64,000 bases of DNA from Beijerinckiaceae bacterium RH AL1. GTDB lineage: Bacteria; Pseudomonadota; Alphaproteobacteria; Rhizobiales; Beijerinckiaceae. The notes beneath the pieces were generated by a model, which did not search any database, was not told where the DNA came from, and saw only the letters and a list, made by a program, of their open reading frames with translations. Of this stretch, positions 42,379-51,713 are shown in pieces; within the stretch, counting starts at the first letter, position 1; each line of letters begins with the position of its first letter. The translations under genes and the position numbers were made by a program. The stretch covers positions 1,922,597 through 1,986,596 of the forward strand of contig LR590083.2 in NCBI GenBank assembly GCA_901457705.2. The letters are read 5' to 3'.

Positions 42379-44336
42379 TGGCCGCCACCCCCGCGCGACG
42401 CGAGCCCGAGCAGCAGCCCGTCCCGGCAGACGCGATGACCGCGCTCGCTCCTGATGCCACGGCCGAGAAGCCGACACTGCGCTTCATCACCTGCGGCTCG
42501 GTCGACGACGGCAAGTCGACGCTTATCGGCCGCCTGCTCTGGGAGCAGAACCTGATCTTCGACGATCAGATCCGCGCGCTCGAGCGCGACACGGTCAAGC
42601 ACGGCACGACCGGTGAGGCGATCGATTTCGCGCTGCTCGTCGACGGCCTCGAGGCGGAGCGCCAGCAGGGCATCACGATCGACGTCGCCTACCGCTACTT
42701 CAAGACCAAGCGCCGCTCGTTCATCGTCGCCGACACGCCCGGCCACGAGCAGTACACGCGCAACATGGCGACCGGCGCCTCGGGCGCGGACCTCGCGATC
42801 CTGCTGGTCGACGCGCGCAAGGGGCTGCTGACGCAGACGCACCGTCACGCCACGATCGTCTCGCTGCTCGGCATCAAGAACGTCGTGCTGGCGGTCAACA
42901 AGTTCGACCTCGTCGGCTACGACAAGGAGATATTCGACAAGATCGTGGCCGACTTCAAGCGCTTCGCGGAAAAGCTCGCTTTCACCGACGTGACCTCGAT
43001 CCCGCTCTCGGCGCTCGCCGGCGACAACCTCTCCCTCAAAAGCGACCGCACGCCCTGGTACGAGGGCAAGGCGCTTGTCGAGCATCTCGAGGACGTGGAC
43101 GTCGTCGACACCCGCGCCGAGAAGCCGTTCCGCATGCCGGTGCAGGCGATCGCCCGGCCGAACCTCGATTTCCGCGGCTTCGTCGGCACCATCGCGGCCG
43201 GCCGCATCGCGCCGGGCGACGAGGTGTGCGTCGCGAGCTCGGGCCGCATCTCGAAGGTCGCGCGCATCGTCACCTACGACGGCGATCTTCCCTCCGCCGA
43301 AGCCGGCGACGCGGTGACCCTGACGCTCGCCGACGAGATCGACATCGCGCGCGGCGACGTGCTGTCGCGTCCGAACGCGCGACCGCAGCTCGGCGAGCAG
43401 TTCGCCGCCAACCTGATCTGGATGAGCGACGAGCCGATGCGCTTCGGCCGCTCGTACCTGATGAAGCTCGCGACCCAGACGGTGCCGGTCACCGTCGGCG
43501 CCCTGTCCTATCGGCTCGACATCAACACGTTCTCGCAGGACGAGGCGGCGACGCTGCGCCTGAACGAGGTCGGGCTCGCCACGATCACCACGACGAAGCC
43601 GATCGCCTTCGATCCCTACGACGAGAACGCCGCGCTCGGCGCCTTCATCCTGATCGACCGCGAGACGAACCAGACGATCGCCGCCGGCATGATCGCCGAA
43701 GGGCTGCGCCGCGCGACAAACGTCTTCAAGCAGAAGTACGCGGTCTCGCGCACCGATCGCGCCAGGCTGAAGCACCAGCGGCCGGGCGTGCTGTGGTTCA
43801 CGGGTCTGTCCGGATCGGGCAAGTCGACGATCGCCGACATGGTCGAGGCGCGGCTCAACGCCAACGGCTACCACACGGTGATCCTCGACGGCGACAACGT
43901 CCGCCATGGGCTGAACAAGGACCTCGGCTTCTCGCAGCACGACCGGCTCGAGAACATCCGCCGCGTCGCCGAGGTGGCGCGCCTGATGACGGATGCCGGG
44001 CTTATCGTGATCTGCTCGTTCATCTCCCCGTTTCGCGCCGAGCGCGAGATGGCGCGCGCCACCCTCCCCGTCGACGAGTTCCTGGAGATCTATGTCGACG
44101 TGCCGCTCGAGGTCTGCATCACCCGCGACGTGAAGGGCCTCTATCGCCGCGCGCTCGCCGGCGAGATCAAGGACTTCACCGGCGTCGACCAGGCCTACGA
44201 GCCGCCGGAGGCGCCGGAGCTCGTCATCGGCCGCGACAACGAGACCGTTGAGCAGTCGTCCTCGAAGGTGCTGGCGACCCTGCGCAAGCACGGCTTCATC
44301 GACCGCCTCGACGACCTCGCCGACTGGTCGATCTGA
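42378..44336 (+). CDS. cysNC: Bifunctional sulfate adenylyltransferase subunit 1/adenylylsulfate kinase (CysN-CysC fusion)
   Basis: A 652-residue fusion. Residues about 30-450 are the CysN GTPase with G1 GSVDDGKSTL, DTPGHEQY and NKFDLVGYD. Residues about 465-645 are APS kinase with P-loop GLSGSGKST, DGDNVRHGLNKDLGF and ISPFRAEREMAR. With CysD it makes APS, and the kinase domain converts APS to PAPS. The fusion is common in rhizobia (NodQ type). In contrast to cysI/cysH at 8003-10382, these genes are in a separate locus. Confidence 0.95.
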   Translation: MAATPARREPEQQPVPADAMTALAPDATAEKPTLRFITCGSVDDGKSTLIGRLLWEQNLIFDDQIRALERDTVKHGTTGEAIDFALLVDGLEAERQQGITIDVAYRYFKTKRRSFIVADTPGHEQYTRNMATGASGADLAILLVDARKGLLTQTHRHATIVSLLGIKNVVLAVNKFDLVGYDKEIFDKIVADFKRFAEKLAFTDVTSIPLSALAGDNLSLKSDRTPWYEGKALVEHLEDVDVVDTRAEKPFRMPVQAIARPNLDFRGFVGTIAAGRIAPGDEVCVASSGRISKVARIVTYDGDLPSAEAGDAVTLTLADEIDIARGDVLSRPNARPQLGEQFAANLIWMSDEPMRFGRSYLMKLATQTVPVTVGALSYRLDINTFSQDEAATLRLNEVGLATITTTKPIAFDPYDENAALGAFILIDRETNQTIAAGMIAEGLRRATNVFKQKYAVSRTDRARLKHQRPGVLWFTGLSGSGKSTIADMVEARLNANGYHTVILDGDNVRHGLNKDLGFSQHDRLENIRRVAEVARLMTDAGLIVICSFISPFRAEREMARATLPVDEFLEIYVDVPLEVCITRDVKGLYRRALAGEIKDFTGVDQAYEPPEAPELVIGRDNETVEQSSSKVLATLRKHGFIDRLDDLADWSI

Positions 44337-44439
44337 CATTTGCGCGCCGTGGCGTCATTGACGCCTCGGCCGCTCTCCCCACGTTGCTCCGCATGACTGT
44401 GCGCTGGCTCGACGCCGGCGCCGCAAGCCCGGAGCTACA

Positions 44440-46083
44440 ATGCCCAAAGGATCGGATCTGCTCGTCGCCGCGCTCGAGAACGAGGGCGTGCAGCGGATCT
44501 TCGGCGTGCCGGGCGAGGAGAACCTCGACGTCGTCGAGTCGCTGCGCACGTCGTCGATCGAGCTCGTCGTCACCCGCCACGAGCAGGCGGCCGCCTTCAT
44601 GGCGGCGACGCACGGGCGGCTGACCGGGCGTCCCGGCGTCTGCCTCTCGACCCTCGGCCCCGGCGCGCTGAACCTGACGACGGGCGCGGCCTTCGCGCAC
44701 CTCGGCATGATGCCGATGCTGATGATCACCGGGCAGAAGCCGATCCGCAGCGCCAAGCAGGGCCGGTTCCAGATCGTCGACATCGTCCAGACGATGCGGC
44801 CGCTCACCAAGTCGTCGCGCCAGATCGTCTCGGCGGCGTCGATCCCCACCGTGGTGCGCGAGGCCTTCCGCCTCGCCGTCGAGGAGAACCCCGGCCCGGT
44901 GCACCTCGAGCTGCCGGAGGACATCGCGGCCGAGGAAGCCGATGTCGCGATCGTGCCGGCGCACGAGATCGACGGGCCGATCCCCTCGCCGCGCGCGCTG
45001 CACCGCGCCGCCGAGATGATCACCGACGCGCGCCGCCCGCTGGTGATGATCGGCGCCGGCGGCAATCGCCCGCGCCTGCACGAGGCGCTCTCCGCCTTCG
45101 TGCGCCGCACCGGCCTGCCCTTCTTCAACACCCAGATGGGCAAGGGCGCGGTGACCGGCGTCTCCGATCTCTACATGGGCACCGCGGCGCTCTCCGAGCG
45201 CGACTATGTGCACGATGCGATCGACCGCGCCGACCTCATCGTCTCGATCGGCCACGACACGATCGAGAAGCCGCCCTTCCTGATGGGGCGCGTCGCCGGC
45301 GGCAGCAAGGTGATCCACATCGGCTACACCTCGGCCGACGTCGAGCAGGTCTTCCATCCCGACGCCGAGGTGGTCGGCGACATCAAGGCCACGGTGCTGG
45401 CGCTCGCCGATCTGCTGGAGGGCCGCGTCGCGCACGATCCCGACGTGGCGGCGCTGCGCCACGACATCCTCTCCAACATCAACGACCGCGCCGAGGAAGC
45501 CCGCTTCCCGGTGACGCCGCAACGCCTCGTCCACGACGTTCGGCAGGTGATGCCGGAGGACGGCATCGTCTGCCTCGACAACGGCATGTACAAGATCTGG
45601 TTTGCCCGCAATTACCGCACGCATGTCGCCAACACGCTGCTGCTCGACAACGCGCTGGCGACGATGGGCGCCGGTCTGCCGTCGGCGATGATGGCGAAGC
45701 TCGTCCATCCCGAGCGTCGCGTGCTCGCCGTCTGCGGCGACGGCGGCTTCATGATGAACAGCCAGGAGCTCGAGACTGCGATCCGCCTGAAGCTCGACCT
45801 CGTCGTCCTCATCCTCGAAGACAACGCGTATGGCATGATCCGCTGGAAGCAGGCGGTCGACGGCTTTCCGGACCACGGCATGACCTTCGGCAATCCCGAC
45901 TTCGCCGCCTATGCGGCGGCCTACGGCGCGACGGGCCACCACGTCGACGCGGTCGAGAAGCTGGTGCCGACGCTCGAGGGCGCTTTCGCGGCCGGCGGCG
46001 TGCATGTCGTGGCGGTGCCGGTCGACTATTCCGAGAACGCGCGCGTGCTCGTCGACGAGCTGAAGGGCCGCGCGCGGGCGTGA
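44440..46083 (+). CDS. Acetolactate synthase-like thiamine diphosphate enzyme
   Basis: A 547-residue ThDP enzyme of the acetolactate synthase large-subunit family. The catalytic Glu is in VVTRHEQAAAFMA, and the ThDP-Mg motif is GDGGFMMNSQELETA followed by NAYGMI. No small-subunit (ilvH-type) gene is adjacent, and the pattern is nearer the catabolic AlsS/oxalyl-like group than biosynthetic IlvB. Acetolactate formation is the default call; another 2-ketoacid decarboxylation is possible. It is single, with a palindromic repeat after it. Confidence 0.82.
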   Translation: MPKGSDLLVAALENEGVQRIFGVPGEENLDVVESLRTSSIELVVTRHEQAAAFMAATHGRLTGRPGVCLSTLGPGALNLTTGAAFAHLGMMPMLMITGQKPIRSAKQGRFQIVDIVQTMRPLTKSSRQIVSAASIPTVVREAFRLAVEENPGPVHLELPEDIAAEEADVAIVPAHEIDGPIPSPRALHRAAEMITDARRPLVMIGAGGNRPRLHEALSAFVRRTGLPFFNTQMGKGAVTGVSDLYMGTAALSERDYVHDAIDRADLIVSIGHDTIEKPPFLMGRVAGGSKVIHIGYTSADVEQVFHPDAEVVGDIKATVLALADLLEGRVAHDPDVAALRHDILSNINDRAEEARFPVTPQRLVHDVRQVMPEDGIVCLDNGMYKIWFARNYRTHVANTLLLDNALATMGAGLPSAMMAKLVHPERRVLAVCGDGGFMMNSQELETAIRLKLDLVVLILEDNAYGMIRWKQAVDGFPDHGMTFGNPDFAAYAAAYGATGHHVDAVEKLVPTLEGAFAAGGVHVVAVPVDYSENARVLVDELKGRARA

Positions 46084-46084
46084 T

Positions 46085-46108
46085 CCTTCTCCTGCTTGCG
46101 GGAGAAGG
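46085..46108. repeat. Intergenic palindrome (CCTTCTCC...GGAGAAGG)
   Basis: A perfect 8-bp dyad around TGCTTGCG immediately follows the acetolactate synthase stop. Units of this kind (CTCC-TGCTTGCGGGAG) are typical short palindromic intergenic repeats of GC-rich alphaproteobacteria and can also act as terminators. I saw only this copy in the window. Confidence 0.5.
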
Positions 46109-46158
46109 GAAACGCGCGCTTGTCACCCCGAAAGCGACCTGTTAGACGCACCGCTTCC

Positions 46159-46243
46159 GCGGCCATGGCGGAATTGGTAGACGCGCTAGCTTGAGGTGCT
46201 AGTCGGGAGACCGGTGGAGGTTCGAGTCCTCTTGGCCGCACCA
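46159..46243 (+). tRNA. tRNA-Leu (anticodon GAG)
   Basis: Acceptor stem GCGGCCA / TGGCCGC, anticodon stem CTAGC/GCTAG with loop TTGAGGT giving GAG (CUC/CUU), a long variable arm typical of leucine and T arm GGTTCGAGTCC. The gene encodes CCA at 46241-46243. Confidence 0.95.
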
Positions 46244-46355
46244 TCTTCTTCTGAAAACGAATGAGTTTTCGCGCGGGGCGCGCCTCGGCGTCCGTTGCCT
46301 TGGCCCCGCCGCCACCTTAGACCGGCAGCAAGCACACCTTTCGCCGGAATCACCC

Positions 46356-47795
46356 ATGAGCGACGTCGAGGAGCGGCCGAAGGACGACGCGCGGCTCGCG
46401 GCCGATCTGCGGGACAACGAGCAGGAGCCGCACGACGAGGACGGCAAGCTGAAGCCGGGCTTCATCACGGCCGTCGCCAGGGCGATCAACGAGCGCGACC
46501 GCGACGCGCTACGCGACCTCGTCGGCGACATGCACGAGGCCGACCTCGGCGGCCTGATCGAGGCGCTCGACCCGGACCTGCGCGCCGAGCTCATCGCGAT
46601 CATGGGACGCGACTTCGACTTTACGGCGCTGACCGAGGTCGACGAGAACATCCGCGACGAGATCATCGAGGAGCTACCGAACTCGGCCGTCGCCCTCTAT
46701 GTCCAGGATCTCGAGAGCGACGACGCCGTCGCGCTGCTCGAAGACCTCGACGCCGAGGACCGGCAGGAGATCCTCGAGGCGCTGCCGGCGATCGACCGGG
46801 CGGCGCTGAAGCGCTCGCTCGACTTCCCCGAAAACTCGGCCGGCCGCCTGATGCAGACGACGGTGGTCACAGTGCCGCCGTTCTGGACCGCGGGCCAGGC
46901 GATCAACCTTATGCGCGACTCGGACGCCGACGATCTGCCCGACCAGTTCTACGAGGTCTTCGTCGTCGATCCCGCGCACCGCCTGCTCGGCAACGTGTTC
47001 CTCGACGCGCTCCTGCGCGCCAAGCCCGACACCAAGCTCGGCGACATGATGCGCACCGACCGCCGCCGCGTGCCGACGGACGAGGACGCGGAAGACGTCG
47101 CCGAGCTGTTCGAGCGCTACAACCTCGTCTCGGCGCCGGTCGTCGACGACGCCGAGCGGCTCGTCGGCGTCATCACCATCGACGACGTCGTCGACGTCAT
47201 CCGCGAGGAAGCTGATCAGGAGATCAAGGCGCTAGGCGGCGTCTCGGGCGACGAGACGCTGTCGGATCGCGTCTGGGAGATCACCCGCAGCCGCTTCCTC
47301 TGGCTGTTCGTCAACCTGATCACCGCCTTCATCGCCTCCTCGGTGCTCGACGCGTTCAACGGGCAACTGCAGAAGATGGTGGCGCTGGCCGTGCTGGCGC
47401 CGATCGTCGCGAGCCAGGGCGGCAACGGCGCGACGCAGACGATGACCGTCGTCATCCGCGCGCTCGCCACCCGCGAGCTGTCGCGGCTCAACGCGGCGCG
47501 CGTCATCGGCCGCGAGATGCTGGTCGGCGCGCTGAACGGCATCGCCTTCGGGATCATCACCGGGATCGGCGCCTGGATCTGGTTCCATCAGTACGGGCTC
47601 GGCGTGGTGATCGCCGGCGCCATGCTGACGAACCTCATCGCCGGGGCGGTCGGCGGCATCGTCATCCCGTTGGTGCTCGAGTTCTTCGAGGTCGATCCCG
47701 CCGTCTCGTCCTCGGCCTTCGTCACGACGGTGACCGACGTCGTCGGCTACTCGTCGTTCCTCGGCTTCGCGACGCTCTGGTTCAGGCTGGGATGA
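46356..47795 (+). CDS. mgtE: Magnesium transporter MgtE
   Basis: A 479-residue Mg2+ channel. An acidic N-domain (about 40-170, with DLGGLIEALDPDLRAELI) is followed by two CBS domains (about 180-300, including DEDAEDVAELFERYNLVSAPVVD) and five membrane helices. The pore signature is APIVASQGGNGATQTMTVVIRALA, and the end is VTDVVGYSSFLGFATLW. The first 40 residues are charged and non-conserved. It is coupled to the downstream cupin gene by an ATGA overlap. Confidence 0.94.
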   Translation: MSDVEERPKDDARLAADLRDNEQEPHDEDGKLKPGFITAVARAINERDRDALRDLVGDMHEADLGGLIEALDPDLRAELIAIMGRDFDFTALTEVDENIRDEIIEELPNSAVALYVQDLESDDAVALLEDLDAEDRQEILEALPAIDRAALKRSLDFPENSAGRLMQTTVVTVPPFWTAGQAINLMRDSDADDLPDQFYEVFVVDPAHRLLGNVFLDALLRAKPDTKLGDMMRTDRRRVPTDEDAEDVAELFERYNLVSAPVVDDAERLVGVITIDDVVDVIREEADQEIKALGGVSGDETLSDRVWEITRSRFLWLFVNLITAFIASSVLDAFNGQLQKMVALAVLAPIVASQGGNGATQTMTVVIRALATRELSRLNAARVIGREMLVGALNGIAFGIITGIGAWIWFHQYGLGVVIAGAMLTNLIAGAVGGIVIPLVLEFFEVDPAVSSSAFVTTVTDVVGYSSFLGFATLWFRLG

Positions 47796-48220
47796 CGAGC
47801 GCGAAGGAGATCATCGCCCGCCTCGGGCTGCAGCCGCATCCGGAGGGCGGCTGGTATCGCGAGACCTTCCGCGACACCCGCGAGATCGACGGCCGCGCCG
47901 CCTCGACGGCGATCTACTTCCTGCTCGACGTCGGCGAGGTGTCGGAGTGGCACCGCGTTGACGCGGTCGAGGTCTGGCACTGGCACGCCGGCGCGCCGCT
48001 CGTCATCACGACGAGCCCGAATGGCCACGACGCGGCGGCCGTGTATCTCGGTCCGGATATCGCTGCGGGCCAACGGCCGCAGGTCGTGGTGCCGGCCGGC
48101 CACTGGCAGACCGCGACGAGCCTCGGCGCCTGGACGCTCGTCGGCTGCACGGTGGCGCCGGGCTTCCGGTTCGAGGGTTTCGAGCTGGCGCCGCCGGGCT
48201 GGCGGCCGACGCCACGCTAG
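47792..48220 (+). CDS. Cupin family protein (DUF985)
   Basis: A 142-residue single-domain cupin of the DUF985 type. The pattern LGLQPHPEGGWYRETFRDT, ending in the metal-site region EWHRVDAVEVWHWHAGAPL, and GCTVAPGFRFEGFEL at the C-terminus are characteristic. The enzymatic role is unknown; relatives have a cupin barrel able to bind a metal and sugar-like ligands. It is translationally coupled to mgtE. A bidirectional-looking hairpin follows. Confidence 0.87.
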   Translation: MTSAKEIIARLGLQPHPEGGWYRETFRDTREIDGRAASTAIYFLLDVGEVSEWHRVDAVEVWHWHAGAPLVITTSPNGHDAAAVYLGPDIAAGQRPQVVVPAGHWQTATSLGAWTLVGCTVAPGFRFEGFELAPPGWRPTPR

Positions 48221-48244
48221 GAAGATCGATCTCGCCAAACACGA

Positions 48245-48270
48245 CAAAGCCCCGCCGAAGCAGGGCTTTG
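48245..48270. terminator. Hairpin between convergent cupin and LuxR-type genes
   Basis: A perfect 8-bp stem CAAAGCCC / GGGCTTTG with a 10-base loop is centred between two convergent stops (48220 and 48294). It could end both transcripts. There is no long T run. Confidence 0.6.
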
Positions 48271-48293
48271 CACGCGTGAGTTGAAGTGCCGTC

Positions 48294-48989
48294 TCAGGCG
48301 TTGAGCTGGCGCGGCGTCGAGGCGCTGGTGCCGACGCCGAGGCTCTGGAGGAACGCGGCGATCGCCTGCGTGCGGCGGTCGCAGCCGAGCTTCTCGAGGA
48401 TCGCCGAGACGTGGCTCTTGACCGTCCCCTCGGTGACGCCGAGCTCCCAGGCGATCTGCTTGTTGAGCAGGCCGCGGGTCATCAGCTCGAGGATCTCGAC
48501 CTGGCGGCTCGAGAGCTTGGCCATGCCCGACGTCGGGGCGAGGCGGTTCTCGTGCTTGAAGTAGGTCTTGCCGTCGGCGATCTCGCTGATCGCCAGCTCG
48601 AGCTCGCGCGCCTCGCACTCGGGGTTCACGACGCCGCTGACGCCGCGGAGCTGCAGCAGGCGGTGCGCGCTTTCGTCGGCGCAGGCGACGAGGGCGACCG
48701 CGATCGGCGTCTCTCTGACGTGATCGCGCAGGCCCGTGGCGTCCTTCTCGAGCGCCGTCCAGGTCGAGACGTCGGCGATGAGGATCGCGCCGCGTCCGGC
48801 CTCACGAATGGCGCCGGAGACCTCGGCGAGGCTTCCGCCCTGGTGAACCGTCCGTCCATTGAGCCCCGCAAAGAGACGCAAAGCACTCGCAATACCCATA
48901 CGCATCAGAGGGGCGCTGTGCACGACGATCAGTGAAGAGACATTGCCGTCGACTTCTATGGTCGCGGTTTCAAAGCTCTTAAAAGGCAT
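48294..48989 (-). CDS. LuxR/NarL-type regulator with degenerate receiver domain
   Basis: A 231-residue transcription factor. The C-terminal NarL/LuxR helix-turn-helix is complete: LSSRQVEILELMTRGLLNKQIA then VTEGTVKSHVSAILEKLG. The N-terminal 130 residues have the receiver fold, but the acidic pair is missing (SLIVVHSAPLMRMG), and Asp in ILIADVST is the only candidate acceptor. It may respond without phosphorylation. It is divergent from the ScfR gene, with 118 bases between starts. ATG 48989 has GGAGG upstream; the open frame extends to 49031. Confidence 0.82.
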   Translation of the reverse strand: MPFKSFETATIEVDGNVSSLIVVHSAPLMRMGIASALRLFAGLNGRTVHQGGSLAEVSGAIREAGRGAILIADVSTWTALEKDATGLRDHVRETPIAVALVACADESAHRLLQLRGVSGVVNPECEARELELAISEIADGKTYFKHENRLAPTSGMAKLSSRQVEILELMTRGLLNKQIAWELGVTEGTVKSHVSAILEKLGCDRRTQAIAAFLQSLGVGTSASTPRQLNA

Positions 48990-49061
48990 ATGACCTATCC
49001 TCCCTATCCTCCTTAAGTCAGATAGCGACAAATGGATCGATCGAAAGGCTCAATAGGGTTG

Positions 49062-49080
49062 TTTTGCAAAGAATTTGCAA
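49062..49080. promoter_or_regulatory. Repeated TTTGCAA boxes upstream of the ScfR regulator gene
   Basis: TTTTGCAAA (49062-49070) and TTTGCAA (49074-49080) lie 28-46 bases before ATG 49108, with a related TTCGCAA at 49087-49093. RamB/MccR-type regulators bind TTTGCAAA-like sites, so this is a likely autoregulatory operator. Confidence 0.55.
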
Positions 49081-49107
49081 TTTCAGTTCGCAATGTTACA
49101 TAACGGC

Positions 49108-50529
49108 ATGCGCCAGAAGCTCTTCGTCGGCCCCAAGATCCGCCAGCTCCGGGAAGGCACGGGGCTCAACCAGCTGACGTTTGCGGAACGCGTCGGCATC
49201 TCGGCAAGCTACCTCAACCAGATCGAGAACAACCAGCGCCCCTTGACGGCGCCCGTCATGCTGGCGCTGGCCCAGACCTTCCAGCTCGACGTCAACTCGT
49301 TCGCCTCCGAGGACACCGAGAAGATCGTCAGCGACCTGCGCGAGGCGATCGCTGATCCGGTGTTCGCCGGCCTCGTGCCGAACGGCCAGGACCTCAAGAC
49401 GATCGTGTCGAGCGCGCCGTGGTTCGCGCACGCCTTCCTCAACCTGCACACCGCCTTCCGCCGCACCGGCGAGCGGCTGCATGCGATCGACGAGGTCTAC
49501 GCGAGCGATCGGGAGGAGCGGCCGATGAGCGTGCTCTTGCCCTACGAGGAGGTGCGCGACTTCCTGCACTACCGCAGCAACTACTTCGAGAGGCTCGACG
49601 AGGCCGCCGAGGACCTCGCCGAGCAGACCTTCGGCCTCGTCGCGGCGCGGCCCGACACGCTGGCGAGCTACCTCTTCAAGAGCCACGCAATCCGCATCGA
49701 GACCCGCGGCGTCGATCCCTCGTCGCGGTTCATGCGCGAGCTGGACCGCAAGGCGAAGGTCTTGTGGATCCGTGAGGGCATCGACGCCGCCTCGGCGAGC
49801 TTCCTGATGGCGCAGCAGATCGCGTTGCTCGAGCAGTCCGACGAGATCGAGGCGATCGTCGCCTCGGCGGCTTTCCGCTCGCAGGACGCGGAGGCGATCA
49901 CCCGCCTGGCGCTCGCCAACTACTACGCCGGCGCGCTGCTCATGCCCTACGACCGTTTTCTCGATGCTGCGCAGAAGACCCGCTATGATGCGGAGCGTCT
50001 CTGCTACATGTTCGGCACCAGCTTCGAGCAGGTCGGCCATCGCTTCTCGACGCTACAAAAGCCCAACGCCAAGGGCGTGCCCTTCTACTTCGTGCGCTTC
50101 GATCGCGCCGGCAACATCATCAAGCGGCACTCCTCGACGCGCTTCCAGTTCGCGCGCTTCGGCGGCACCTGCCCGCTGTGGAACGTCCACGAGGCGTTCG
50201 AGGCGGGCGGGCGCACCATCGTGCAGATCGCCGAGATGCCGGACAGCGTGCGCTATCTCTGCATCGCGCGGGCGGTGACGAAGACCGGCGGCAGCCATCT
50301 GGCGCCGGCGCGCCACTATGCGCTCGGCATCGGCTGCGAGGTCGCGCATGCGAGCCAGGTCGTCTACGCCGATCACCTCGAGCTGAAGACCGCGCCGGTC
50401 ACCCCGATCGGGGTGAGCTGCCGCATCTGCGAGCGTCACGAGTGCCCGCAGCGCGCCGTGCCGCCGATCGACCGCGCGCTGATGGTCGACCCCGACCGTC
50501 GCGACTTCGTGCCGTACAAGTTCGCTTAA
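49108..50529 (+). CDS. Short-chain fatty acyl-CoA regulator family protein (ScfR/MccR/RamB type)
   Basis: A 473-residue regulator. An N-terminal Xre-type HTH (about 5-60: KIRQLREGTGLNQLTFAERVGISASYLNQIE) is followed by an IrrE/M78-like region (about 150-300) and a C-terminal ligand domain with a cysteine cluster CRICERHECPQRA. Relatives govern propionate/methylcitrate, glyoxylate or ethylmalonyl-CoA pathways in response to acyl-CoAs. ATG 49108 is preferred; upstream ATG 49093 and TTG 49075 overlap the putative operator. It overlaps the convergent RraA-like gene by 4 bases. Confidence 0.87.
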   Translation: MRQKLFVGPKIRQLREGTGLNQLTFAERVGISASYLNQIENNQRPLTAPVMLALAQTFQLDVNSFASEDTEKIVSDLREAIADPVFAGLVPNGQDLKTIVSSAPWFAHAFLNLHTAFRRTGERLHAIDEVYASDREERPMSVLLPYEEVRDFLHYRSNYFERLDEAAEDLAEQTFGLVAARPDTLASYLFKSHAIRIETRGVDPSSRFMRELDRKAKVLWIREGIDAASASFLMAQQIALLEQSDEIEAIVASAAFRSQDAEAITRLALANYYAGALLMPYDRFLDAAQKTRYDAERLCYMFGTSFEQVGHRFSTLQKPNAKGVPFYFVRFDRAGNIIKRHSSTRFQFARFGGTCPLWNVHEAFEAGGRTIVQIAEMPDSVRYLCIARAVTKTGGSHLAPARHYALGIGCEVAHASQVVYADHLELKTAPVTPIGVSCRICERHECPQRAVPPIDRALMVDPDRRDFVPYKFA

Positions 50530-51254
50530 ACGTCGTCTCTGTCGCGCTCGTAGCGCTGCCGCGTCTCGTTGTCCGGCGGATAGAGCCCCGGCAGTGGGAC
50601 ACCCGCCTCGACCTCGCGCATGATCCAGGCCTCGAGCTTTTCCTGCTCGACGGCGAGTGCCGCGGCCTCTTCCGCCAGTGCGGCCGGCACGACGATTGCC
50701 CCATCGTCGTCGGCGACGATCCAGTCGTCCGGCATCACGGCGACGCCGCCGCAGGCGATCGGCTCCTGCCAGCCGACGAAGTGCAGCCCCGCGACCGACG
50801 GCGGCGCGGCTGCTCCGGCGCACCAGACCGGCAGCCCCGTCGCCGCGACCCCGGCGAGATCGCGAACGACGCCATCCGTGACGAGCGCTGCCACGCCGCG
50901 CTTGCGCATGCGCGCGCACAGAATGTCGCCGAAGATGCCGGCGTCGGTGACCCCCATCGCGTCGACGACCGCGATGACGCCGGCCGGCATCGCCTCGATC
51001 GCCGCCCGCGTCGAGCGCGGCGACGCCCAGGAAGCCGGTGTCGCGAGATCTTCGCGCGCGGGCACGAAGCGGAGGGTGAACGCGCGTCCGACCTGCCGCG
51101 CGGCGCCGGGTGCCGCCCGCCCCGCGCCCCGGATACACACGTTGCGCAGCCCCTTCTTGAGAAGCACGGTCGTCAGCGTCGCGGTGCTCGCACGCGCGAG
51201 CGCAGCGATGATCTCCGCGTCGTTCACGCTGCCGTCCTCGGCCCCACGCGCCAT
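50526..51254 (-). CDS. RraA-like protein (dimethylmenaquinone methyltransferase/HMG aldolase family)
   Basis: A 242-residue member of the RraA-like fold. The metal/pyruvate-binding region is seen as VDAMGVTDAGIFGDILCARMRKRGVAALVTDGVVRD, with DDWIVADDDGAIVVP following. Such proteins are 4-hydroxy-4-methyl-2-oxoglutarate/oxaloacetate aldolases or, less likely here, RNase E inhibitors. The spaced Gly/Asp/Arg-Asp motif favours the aldolase. Start ATG 51254; alone in its operon. Confidence 0.82.
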   Translation of the reverse strand: MARGAEDGSVNDAEIIAALARASTATLTTVLLKKGLRNVCIRGAGRAAPGAARQVGRAFTLRFVPAREDLATPASWASPRSTRAAIEAMPAGVIAVVDAMGVTDAGIFGDILCARMRKRGVAALVTDGVVRDLAGVAATGLPVWCAGAAAPPSVAGLHFVGWQEPIACGGVAVMPDDWIVADDDGAIVVPAALAEEAAALAVEQEKLEAWIMREVEAGVPLPGLYPPDNETRQRYERDRDDV

Positions 51255-51292
51255 AGCATGTCCCTCGTCATCATCCGCTCCGGGCCGTCGGC

Positions 51293-51658
51293 TCAGGGCG
51301 CGACCGTGAACTTGAAGGTGCCCTGCGTGCGGTGCGTGTCGGTGGAGACGGCGCGCCAGGTCACGACATAGGTGCCGGGTGCCAGCTTGTCGGGGATCGG
51401 AGCGACCAGCGAGGTCGCCGCCGCGCCGTTGACCGCCGGGCCGAGCTTGACGGTGTGGCCGGCCGTGTCCGCGAGCGTGACGCGCGAGAGGCTGGGGACC
51501 ACGCCCTCGCTGAAGTCGAGCGTGATCGAGGTCGGGGCCGCGCCGCTCGCACCGGCGGCGGGTTCGGAATGCTTGAGGTGCGCATGCGCGAAGGCCGGCG
51601 TCGCGAACGCGACGATCCCGAGCGCCAGCGCCGCGGCAGGAACGAAAGGCTTGGTCAT
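51293..51658 (-). CDS. copC: CopC family copper-binding protein
   Basis: A 121-residue periplasmic copper protein. The signal peptide ends AFAHA, leaving the mature His1 characteristic of the CopC Cu(II) site (HAHLKHSEPAAG). Asp and His of the C-terminal STDTHRTQGTFKF motif complete the site. The met-rich Cu(I) site of Pseudomonas CopC is absent. No copD is adjacent. It probably carries or sequesters copper in the periplasm. Confidence 0.9.
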   Translation of the reverse strand: MTKPFVPAAALALGIVAFATPAFAHAHLKHSEPAAGASGAAPTSITLDFSEGVVPSLSRVTLADTAGHTVKLGPAVNGAAATSLVAPIPDKLAPGTYVVTWRAVSTDTHRTQGTFKFTVAP

Positions 51659-51713
51659 GGCAGGACCTTACGGCGTCCGTGCCGCTCGCGGAAGCAGGCG
51701 GTCGTCTGCGAGC

